A stretch of 19,743 nt of DNA from Candidatus Nitrosotenuis sp. (GTDB lineage Archaea > Thermoproteota > Nitrososphaeria > Nitrososphaerales > Nitrosopumilaceae): the NCBI GenBank assembly GCA_023252015.1, contig JAHEXS010000007.1, positions 1 to 19,743 on the forward strand. The letters are read 5' to 3'. Of the stretch, positions 1 to 4,565 are shown one piece after another. The stretch's first letter is position 1, and the number at the start of each line of letters is the position of its first letter. The notes below the pieces were generated by a model. It had not been told where the DNA came from. It searched no databases and saw nothing but the letters and a program-made list of their open reading frames with translations. The translations under genes and the position numbers were made by a program.

Positions 1-375
1 ATCTTCCATGGCCAAAGTATTGACGATATTGTAAAGACCACGCCTGGATTAAGCTATGACAAGCCTGCCAAAGTCATGCAGTATTTGCTAAAGGCCAGGC
101 ACATGAGTCCAATTTATGGCAGTCAAACCCCAATTGCGCCGGAATTGGAGGATCTCATGGTAATTGATGAGGTTCCGGACATCTTCCATGGCGGGCACGT
201 TCATGTTGTAGATTTGGACTTGTACCGGGGGGTTCTGATTCTAAATTCTGGAGCGTGGCAGGCCCAGACACCGTTTCAGACAAGTGTCGGAATTACACCG
301 ACTCCAGGAATGGCAGTCTTGGTTAATCTTAAAACCTTCAAGGTTTACACGAAAGACTTTACATCAAAAAATTAG
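1..375 (+). CDS. polB: DNA polymerase D small subunit DP1, C-terminal part (5' end outside window)
   Basis: The reading frame is open from base 1 and ends at TAG 373-375, so about 124 C-terminal residues are visible. The fragment matches the Mre11-like phosphoesterase end of archaeal DP1, the 3'-5' proofreading exonuclease subunit of PolD. It contains IFHGQSIDDI at the left edge, then RHMSPIYGSQTPIAPE, then DIFHGGHVHVVD, whose GHVH is the family's C-terminal metal-binding motif. INSG-like LNSGAWQAQTPFQ and PTPG close the domain, as in euryarchaeal DP1. The N-terminal OB fold and the earlier phosphoesterase motifs lie outside the window. The gene is convergent with cdc6 and shares 4 nt with it (372-375). 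Its partner, the large subunit, lies 4.2 kb downstream at 4566. An ATG at 76 is internal and should not be used as a start. The family call is secure; activity cannot be judged from this part alone. Confidence 0.93.
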   Translation: MFHGQSIDDIVKTTPGLSYDKPAKVMQYLLKARHMSPIYGSQTPIAPELEDLMVIDEVPDIFHGGHVHVVDLDLYRGVLILNSGAWQAQTPFQTSVGITPTPGMAVLVNLKTFKVYTKDFTSKN

Positions 376-1577
376 ATAATATCTTCTAATGTAACTTCGT
401 TTTTGAAAGTATCCTTTACTGTTTCAGGTGAAATGGTAAGTGTGAATTTTTTTGTTCTTCCGTGGATTCCTTGGTGGACAATTTTGCCAGAGATTATTCC
501 GGACATTTCTATTTCACCAAGCATTTGGGTAACCCTTCTTTGTGTAAGTTCCTTTTGCCGTATTGCCTTGCAGAGATTTTTGTAGGCTAAAAAGATCTCA
601 CCGGTTGACAGGCCGGATGCCTTCATTACTGCTATAATCAGTAGTTTTTCATGAAGTGGGTATGATTTAAGGGCAGTTACTTCCTTGTCTTCTTCCATTT
701 TTTGGGACGCTATTCTCATATGTTCTTCTTTTACGGTTTCTGATTGCTGCCTTTCAGCAACCTCGCCTGCCACCCTCAACAAGTCTATTGCCCTCCTTGC
801 ATCACCATGCTCGCGCCCAGCCATTGCTGCACATAGGTTTAGTGCTGATGCCTCAACTACATCATCCAAAAAGGCCTCCTTAATTCTATCCAACAAGATT
901 TCTTTTAGCTGGTTAACATCATAGTTGGTAAAGACTATCTCTTCTTCACCTAATGAACTGATTACACGCCCATCAAGCCTGTCTTTGAAGGTAAGATCGT
1001 TTGATATTCCAACTAGCGTCATACTGCCCCCCTTTAGCCTCTCGTTTGCCCTTGTCAGTTGGTAAAGAATGTCCTTTCCTGTTTTGGATACTAGGTGCGC
1101 TAGATAGTCTATTTCATCTATGACAAGTATGATGTTGTATTGGTTTTCTTCTATTGATTTTAAAAGGCGTTTGAAGACCTCGCTTGTCGCAAGGCCAGTT
1201 GGTGGTAGGTCTTCCTTTTCTAAACCAAGTTGCCTGCCAATACTAACAAGTAACCCGTAAAGGGTTGTTTCCTCTTTAGAGTTTGTATAGATTAGTTTTA
1301 TTGGAAAGTTTGACTTTTCTACACGTTGTTGAATTTTGGTTAGTATTTTTTTTACAACAAGTGTTTTTCCAGTACCCGGTTTACCATAAATTAGAAGGTT
1401 TGAAGGCCTTGATTGTTTCAATATTGGAAGTAGGGATTGGGTAAGTTTTTCCTGTTCGTCCTTTCTGTGTAAAATCACGTCTGGAAGATAGGTAAAATGT
1501 AAAACATTCCTGTTTTTTATGATAGATTTGCCGCTTTCTGCAGCATCCAAAAGTCTGTCTACAGGATCATCGTTCAT
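372..1577 (-). CDS. cdc6: Orc1/Cdc6 replication initiator ATPase
   Basis: This 401-residue protein is the usual length for archaeal Orc1/Cdc6, the AAA+ protein that binds origin recognition boxes and loads MCM. In order it shows Walker A GKPGTGKT (65-72), Walker B LVIDEID (151-157), sensor 1 ISND (191-194) and sensor 2 GDARRA with the conserved Arg (258-263). A C-terminal winged-helix domain follows from about residue 305 to the end and includes RRVTQMLGEIEMSGII. The ATG at 1577-1575 fits the family N-terminus, where YLPDVILHRKDEQ is the standard lead-in to the AAA+ core. Immediately upstream, reading outward, lies a 465-nt gene-free region with ORB-like repeats, as expected for an initiator gene beside its own origin. 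The stop overlaps the DP1 stop. All ATPase motifs are intact, with no sign of degeneration. Confidence 0.97.
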   Translation of the reverse strand: MNDDPVDRLLDAAESGKSIIKNRNVLHFTYLPDVILHRKDEQEKLTQSLLPILKQSRPSNLLIYGKPGTGKTLVVKKILTKIQQRVEKSNFPIKLIYTNSKEETTLYGLLVSIGRQLGLEKEDLPPTGLATSEVFKRLLKSIEENQYNIILVIDEIDYLAHLVSKTGKDILYQLTRANERLKGGSMTLVGISNDLTFKDRLDGRVISSLGEEEIVFTNYDVNQLKEILLDRIKEAFLDDVVEASALNLCAAMAGREHGDARRAIDLLRVAGEVAERQQSETVKEEHMRIASQKMEEDKEVTALKSYPLHEKLLIIAVMKASGLSTGEIFLAYKNLCKAIRQKELTQRRVTQMLGEIEMSGIISGKIVHQGIHGRTKKFTLTISPETVKDTFKNEVTLEDII

Positions 1578-1748
1578 TGAATCTCACACACCTATCTTTC
1601 CAGTCCCTAACCATTTCATCTAACATTGATTTAGTTATGTTTAGAAGACAATTAGTAGTTGTAGTTTAGTTTGTAATTAATTAATTTTAATTTATTTTTC
1701 AAAAAAAAATAGAAAGAAGGAAGAGTGGAAATATCGGTGTGTGGGTAA

Positions 1749-1774
1749 TTAACAATTAGTTAAGGAATTGTTAA
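1749..1774. repeat. Perfect 9-bp inverted repeat in the origin region
   Basis: TTAACAATT at 1749-1757 and its exact reverse complement AATTGTTAA at 1766-1774 flank an 8-nt spacer. The half-site AATTGTTAA recurs at 1983-1991 and 2013-2021, so this belongs to the same motif family as the GTTAAC boxes. It could be a protein-binding dyad or a hairpin in the single-stranded origin. It lies between the AT-rich tract and the first ORB-like element. Confidence 0.55.
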
Positions 1775-1799
1775 GAAAACTATCGGAAAAGCCAATTTT

Positions 1800-1827
1800 G
1801 ACCCCATTATTTCGAGTCCAGGCGTGA
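1800..1827 (-). repeat. ORB-like origin recognition box, copy 1
   Basis: This 28-nt element begins GACCCCATTATTTC and ends GAGTCCAGGCGTGA. It matches the copy at 1862-1889 at 24 of 28 positions (differences at element positions 7, 15, 17 and 25), in the same orientation, with starts 62 bp apart. Its layout resembles the reverse complement of the archaeal ORB: a CCCC block (the G-string on the minus strand), then TTTC, then a TCCA core. The orientation given is that of the G-string strand. The element is seen in the sequence; Cdc6 binding is inferred. Confidence 0.72.
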
Positions 1828-1844
1828 AGATTGGCATTAACATT

Positions 1845-2030
1845 GTTAACGAGTCAAAATAGACCCCTTTATTTCCACTCCAGGCATGATTTACAAACTA
1901 TTTAGAATAATTAGGTGAAGCTAATTTGTTAATATGTAAAGGTTGGCTAGGCATGAGTCACACAGTCAACGTTAACAACTCCAATTGTTAACAATTCTAA
2001 GAGGATCTGTTCAATTGTTAACTAGTTAAC
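1845..2030. repeat. Cluster of five GTTAAC palindromes
   Basis: GTTAAC occurs at 1845-1850, 1971-1976, 1987-1992, 2017-2022 and 2025-2030, and a near-copy GTCAAC directly precedes the second (1965-1970). The boxes at 1987 and 2017 extend to CAATTGTTAAC, and the 1987 box forms the 14-bp palindrome AATTGTTAACAATT. The last two are only 8 bp apart. Four lie in the final 75 nt before the start codon at 2043, so they may be operator sites of that gene, origin elements, or both. Confidence 0.6.
1862..1889 (-). repeat. ORB-like origin recognition box, copy 2
   Basis: The second copy begins GACCCCTTTATTTCC and ends ACTCCAGGCATGA. It is the closer match to the recalled ORB consensus because the run TTTCCACT is intact, where copy 1 has TTTCGAGT. 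It has the same orientation as copy 1, and about 34 nt lie between the two. A GTTAAC box at 1845-1850 sits in the gap. No clear oppositely oriented partner was found in the gene-free region. Confidence 0.74.
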
Positions 2031-2042
2031 ACGATCGATCAC

Positions 2043-2432
2043 ATGGCCAAAAAGCGCATACGCATTGATCTAGAAGACTCGGACGGTGCAAAATACAACT
2101 TCAACATAGAAGGAAATATCACTAGAGATAAGGTATTGAAGATATTTGAAATGATGAATCTACTAAATATTGAAGACCAAGAAGAGGTACCACAACTAGA
2201 TTCAGTTGGCGCAAAAATATGGCATATTGTGGACAAGTACTTCCCAATGGGCAAGTTTACCTCAACCGAGTTACTGGAAAAATTTGAGGATGAATATAAT
2301 GAACCAATAAAACTTAGCATAATTTCGACATATTTGGCTAGGTTTAACACCAAAGGTAGGATAGACCGCTTGCGAAACGGCAGAGAATGGGTTTACCAAA
2401 TAACCAAAATAGCACAAAAACGGCCTGATTAG
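2043..2432 (+). CDS. Small winged-helix-like protein beside the origin
   Basis: This 129-residue soluble protein starts at an ATG 13 nt after the last GTTAAC box. Residues 1-48 are a charged beta-rich N-terminal part (KKRIRIDLEDSDG, then FNIEGNITRDKVLKIFEMM). Residues 53-122 look like a winged-helix domain: helix DSVGAKIWHIVDKYFP, FTSTELLEKF, a recognition-like helix IISTYLARFNTKGRI and a wing with GREWVYQIT. The tail is basic (KIAQKRPD). I do not recognise a named family. The position between a likely origin and a convergent AbrB-type gene (4-nt stop overlap, 2429-2432) suggests a DNA-binding role at the GTTAAC boxes, either as autoregulator or as origin factor. That role is inference. No clear TATA box is visible ahead of it, because the GTTAAC boxes occupy the place where one would lie. 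Confidence 0.82.
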   Translation: MAKKRIRIDLEDSDGAKYNFNIEGNITRDKVLKIFEMMNLLNIEDQEEVPQLDSVGAKIWHIVDKYFPMGKFTSTELLEKFEDEYNEPIKLSIISTYLARFNTKGRIDRLRNGREWVYQITKIAQKRPD

Positions 2433-2584
2433 GAAATTACGGCTCTTTTTAGAACCATAGAATCGCCTTGGAGGATGACTTTAACATAATCTCCTTTTTG
2501 CATTCCTAGGTATTTCCTAAACTGTTTTGGTATGGATATGGTTCCTGTAGCCGTGATCTTGACCAACTCTTCATTTTCTGACAT
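2429..2584 (-). CDS. AbrB/SpoVT-type swapped-hairpin DNA-binding protein (51 aa)
   Basis: This short gene runs from ATG at 2584-2582 to TAA at 2431-2429. The product has the AbrB/MazE-like swapped-hairpin pattern: VKITATGTISIPKQFRKYLG, then MQKGDYVKVIL, then DSMVLKRAVIS. The core G-x-I-x-I-P-K-x-h-R-x-x-L-G is textbook for the family. It fills the whole short protein, so this is a single-domain regulator that probably dimerises. No toxin gene adjoins it: the convergent neighbour is the winged-helix gene at 2043-2432 (4-nt overlap). An antitoxin role is therefore not supported and a free-standing transcription factor is more likely. The upstream AT-rich region carries a 13-nt direct repeat that may be its own operator. 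Confidence 0.9.
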   Translation of the reverse strand: MSENEELVKITATGTISIPKQFRKYLGMQKGDYVKVILQGDSMVLKRAVIS

Positions 2585-2690
2585 ATATCATAATTTTATA
2601 ATCTATTATATTTAAAAATTATTAGAAAATAATTTTATAATAAAAAATGGCCTAACAGAACAAAAAACTCTAAAAATTAAAGCTAATTGA
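2585..2690 (-). promoter_or_regulatory. AT-rich promoter region of the AbrB-type gene with a 13-nt direct repeat
   Basis: The 106 nt between the AbrB-type start and the end of the next minus-strand gene are almost all A and T. ATAATTTTATAAT occurs at 2590-2602 and again at 2629-2641, with starts 39 nt apart. Several TATA-like stretches are present, so a single box cannot be chosen. The repeat pair could be an autoregulatory operator, although in DNA this AT-rich a 13-nt repeat is weaker evidence than usual. Confidence 0.4.
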
Positions 2691-3257
2691 TTATCTAATC
2701 TGGGCCGTAATGGTCTGTTCTGGTGATCCCAACTTACCCTTTCCCTTTTCAGTTATCTTGTAAGTAAATGGTTTCATCTTGGTATTTCTTTCCACCAAAC
2801 CTTCCTCAAAAAGCCTCTTCATCAACCTTGAAGTATGTTCTCTACTCCTTCCTATTGTGATTTGGATGTCACGTGACGTCATTTCCTTGAGTGTGATTAA
2901 TCCTAACACATGTTCTGCAACACCATTGAAATCCATGTTGGGCATTCTGGGCTTCTGAACCTGCCTTTCAGACTCTTTTTTGACCATGACCTGCTCTTTT
3001 TTCTCTGTAATTGGTTCTATTTTCTCCAAAACTGTCTCACTTGGCAGGCTCTCTTCCAAATCTAGCGCATCCATGCGTATTTTCATGTCAATTAACTGTC
3101 TTTCATAGTACTCCATGCGTGATATGTGAGAAGGATCTGGGCCTTTTTGGTTCGTAAATGACTTGATTTTATTGTAAATGAGCATGCCAAATATGCCCAC
3201 AAAGAACGCAATTATCACACCTGCAATGATTTGGGGATCTGGAACCTCTACTAACAT
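2691..3257 (-). CDS. Membrane-anchored winged-helix (MarR/ArsR-like) regulator
   Basis: I start this 188-residue protein at the ATG at 3257; a GTG one codon upstream (3260) is the alternative. Residues about 9-29 (IIAGVIIAFFVGIFGMLIY) form one transmembrane segment near the N-terminus, followed by positive charges (NKIKSF) that favour a cytoplasmic C-terminus. Residues 40-105 are polar, with a heptad-like MEYYERQLIDMKIRMDAL and a Glu/Lys/Pro-rich linker. Residues about 108-178 form a winged-helix domain: a helix ending LGLITLKEM, TSRDIQITIGRSREHTSRLMKRLFEEGLVE as the HTH, and FTYKITEKGKGKL as the wing. The architecture suggests a transcription factor or DNA tether held at the membrane. Upstream DNA has spaced TTGTGAT sites. 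No ligand or sensor domain is visible. Confidence 0.83.
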   Translation of the reverse strand: MLVEVPDPQIIAGVIIAFFVGIFGMLIYNKIKSFTNQKGPDPSHISRMEYYERQLIDMKIRMDALDLEESLPSETVLEKIEPITEKKEQVMVKKESERQVQKPRMPNMDFNGVAEHVLGLITLKEMTSRDIQITIGRSREHTSRLMKRLFEEGLVERNTKMKPFTYKITEKGKGKLGSPEQTITAQIR

Positions 3258-3383
3258 CACTTAAAATGACAAGTTGTTGTGATTTATTGTGATTGGCCAA
3301 CATAATTTCACACTTTACATCAACACTAACGTCATTTACTGTCACATCACAAAAGTCCGAGCCAGCACAAACTATGTGACACA
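3258..3383. promoter_or_regulatory. Intergenic region with repeated TTGTGAT/ATCACAA motifs
   Basis: This lies ahead of the membrane-anchored winged-helix gene and just after the stop of the gene at 3384. TTGTGATT occurs at 3277-3284 and 3287-3294, exactly one helical turn (10 bp) apart. The inverse ATCACAA is at 3346-3352, and ATCACAT at 3383-3389. TGTGACACATCACA spans 3375-3388. Such phased and mirrored sites suggest an operator, perhaps for the winged-helix protein itself; this is inference. No ORF is credible here. Confidence 0.4.
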
Positions 3384-3746
3384 TCACATTCCACATGCCT
3401 GACGAACCAACTTGTCTATGATGTCTGTCACTTGCTCCTCCCTTTCAGGAAAAACATCACTATCTTTTATCACAGAAACCTGTTCTGCGAGCCTGGATAT
3501 CACATCAATGTCATCTGGAAGCAAAACCCCCAAACCTCGAAGCAAAATTATTGAATAATAGAGGCCCATTAACTTGTCCCTTGACTGTCCTACTTGCCTG
3601 AAATAAGCGCCCTTTGAGATGCTAAAGTCGAACTCGGATAGGTTCTTCCGATTTAAAATAATTTTAATTTGTTTCTCTGTAAACAGTGATTTTTTGATAA
3701 TTTGACGGATAATAGTATTAAAATTAGAATCCTCAATCTCTGCCAT
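3384..3746 (-). CDS. Conserved-looking hypothetical helical protein (120 aa)
   Basis: It starts at ATG 3746-3744 and is predicted soluble and mostly alpha-helical. The first half (residues 10-55) contains a possible HTH-like stretch: LFTEKQIKIILNRKNL, then ISKGAYFRQVGQSRDKLMG. The second half includes hydrophobic LYYSIILLRGLGVLLPDDI and an acidic C-terminal helix ending RQACGM. I do not recognise a named family. It is transcribed divergently from GGGP synthase across a 65-nt gap that carries a 16-bp perfect palindrome 3 nt upstream of its ATG. Coding use and spacing match the neighbours, so the gene is probably real. A link to the replication genes is only positional. Confidence 0.75.
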   Translation of the reverse strand: MAEIEDSNFNTIIRQIIKKSLFTEKQIKIILNRKNLSEFDFSISKGAYFRQVGQSRDKLMGLYYSIILLRGLGVLLPDDIDVISRLAEQVSVIKDSDVFPEREEQVTDIIDKLVRQACGM

Positions 3747-3749
3747 AGC

Positions 3750-3765
3750 TATACAGATCTGTATA
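3750..3765. promoter_or_regulatory. Perfect 16-bp palindrome, candidate operator
   Basis: TATACAGATCTGTATA equals its own reverse complement. It lies in the 65-nt divergent region, starting 3 nt before the start codon of the minus-strand gene at 3746 and about 46 nt before GGGP synthase. A repressor bound here would cover the likely transcription start of the minus-strand gene. The symmetry is seen directly; the regulator is unknown. Confidence 0.5.
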
Positions 3766-3782
3766 CCGGCATATCAATTAAA

Positions 3783-3790
3783 CTTTAAAG
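3783..3790 (+). promoter_or_regulatory. Likely TATA box of the GGGPS-DP2 operon
   Basis: CTTTAAAG lies about 25 nt before the ATG at 3812, the usual archaeal TATA distance for a leaderless or nearly leaderless mRNA. No Shine-Dalgarno sequence precedes the ATG, which fits leaderless initiation. Confidence 0.45.
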
Positions 3791-3811
3791 CGTTCATTTT
3801 GAACCACAGGT

Positions 3812-4564
3812 ATGGGAAAAATTGAAGAATACCTTCATGTGTCACGAAGGAAAAAATCAGCATTAATCTTTGTGTTAATCGATTCTGAAGTATCAAAGAT
3901 CAAAGAATCTGCAAAACTGGCAAAGAGTGTAGAAAAAATCGGTGCCTCAGCCATACTTGTTGGGGGCTCCTCGGCTACTGATCAAATAGAGATGGCTCAA
4001 GTTGTAAAATCTCTAAAAAAATCAATAAAAATTCCAATAATTCTATTTCCGGGGAATGTAACAGGTGTAGTTCCACAGGCTGACGCCATTTTGTTCAGCT
4101 CGCTTTTGAATTCGGAAAATCCGTACTACATAACACAAGCTCAAGCTCTTGGCGCGCCAAGCGTCCTAAAGTTTGGACTTGAACCACTTCCTACCGCCTA
4201 TATCATAATTGGCGAGGGAACAACTGCCTGGTTTGTGGGCGCGGCACGGGCGATCCCATTTGACAAGGCAAACATTGCTGCTGCATATTCACTTGCAGCC
4301 CAGTTTTTGGGCATGAGGTTTGTTTACCTTGAGGCAGGCTCTGGCGCAAAGCAAAGCGTTAGACCAGAAATGGTAAGGGCAGTTCGAAAGGTCTTCAAGG
4401 GCTTTCTAATTGTAGGGGGGGGCATAAGGGATGTTAATACCGCAAAGGAAATAGTTGCAGCGGGAGCGGATGCGTTGGTGATTGGTACATTGCTTGAAAA
4501 AGAAAGCAACAGTCTCAAAAAACTAGCCGAAATAGCAAATAGTATCAAGAGTATTAAGAAATAA
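3812..4564 (+). CDS. Geranylgeranylglyceryl phosphate synthase
   Basis: This 250-residue TIM-barrel enzyme (PcrB/GGGPS family) makes the first ether bond of archaeal membrane lipids, joining geranylgeranyl diphosphate to sn-glycerol-1-phosphate. Visible family marks are the N-terminal strand ALIFVLIDSE (residues 17-26), VGGSSATD (50-57), PIILFPGNVTGVVPQADAILF (75-95) and FVYLEAGSGA with the active-site YLEAGSGA (170-179). Glycine-rich phosphate loops IVGGGIRD and ADALVIGTLLE follow towards the C-terminus. The length and the YLEAGSGA form fit the larger group II-type archaeal enzymes. The ATG at 3812 is placed by the TATA box and by homology of the N-terminal helix. The stop is 1 nt before the DP2 start, so lipid synthesis and replication genes share a transcript. 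Confidence 0.95.
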   Translation: MGKIEEYLHVSRRKKSALIFVLIDSEVSKIKESAKLAKSVEKIGASAILVGGSSATDQIEMAQVVKSLKKSIKIPIILFPGNVTGVVPQADAILFSSLLNSENPYYITQAQALGAPSVLKFGLEPLPTAYIIIGEGTTAWFVGAARAIPFDKANIAAAYSLAAQFLGMRFVYLEAGSGAKQSVRPEMVRAVRKVFKGFLIVGGGIRDVNTAKEIVAAGADALVIGTLLEKESNSLKKLAEIANSIKSIKK

Positions 4565-4565
4565 C

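Larger units (their letters stand above)
1578..2042. other. Candidate chromosomal replication origin (oriC)
   Basis: This is the longest gene-free stretch in the window, 465 nt between cdc6 and a small winged-helix gene, and no credible ORF is seen on either strand. Its parts are: an AT-rich tract at about 1661-1712 rich in AATTAATTAATTTTAATTTA and poly-A, which could serve as an unwinding element; an inverted repeat at 1749-1774; two directly repeated ORB-like elements at 1800-1827 and 1862-1889; and five GTTAAC palindromes between 1845 and 2030. Archaeal origins commonly sit next to cdc6 and carry ORBs with a G-rich end (G-string) plus an AT-rich DUE, which matches this arrangement. The promoters of cdc6 and of the gene at 2043 must also lie here. 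Origin activity is inferred from context and motif resemblance. Confidence 0.75.

Noticed and set aside
39..48. CACGCCTGGA, the reverse complement of part of the ORB-like core (TCCAGGCGTG)
   Set aside because: It lies inside DP1 coding sequence, lacks the G-string and TTTC parts, and a 10-nt match is easily chance.
1..192. 12-nt repeat ATCTTCCATGGC at 1-12 and 181-192
   Set aside because: Both copies encode Ile-Phe-His-Gly at two conserved metal-site motifs of DP1, so coding constraint explains the repeat.
1944..1960. Possible third ORB-like copy (GGCTAGGCATGAG)
   Set aside because: Only the GGCATGA tail matches; the G-string and TTTCC parts are absent.
1749..2030. CRISPR array or mobile-element ends made from the GTTAAC boxes
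   Set aside because: Boxes are 6-11 nt, irregularly spaced and without equal-length spacers; no transposase, terminal inverted repeat pair or target duplication is present.
2039..2353. 104-residue minus-strand frame over the winged-helix gene
   Set aside because: It is Ser/Phe-rich as expected for an antisense shadow; the plus frame has the better composition and a clean ATG.
2429..2584. Reading the AbrB-type gene as an antitoxin of a toxin-antitoxin pair
   Set aside because: No toxin-like gene is adjacent; the neighbours are a convergent winged-helix gene and a membrane regulator.
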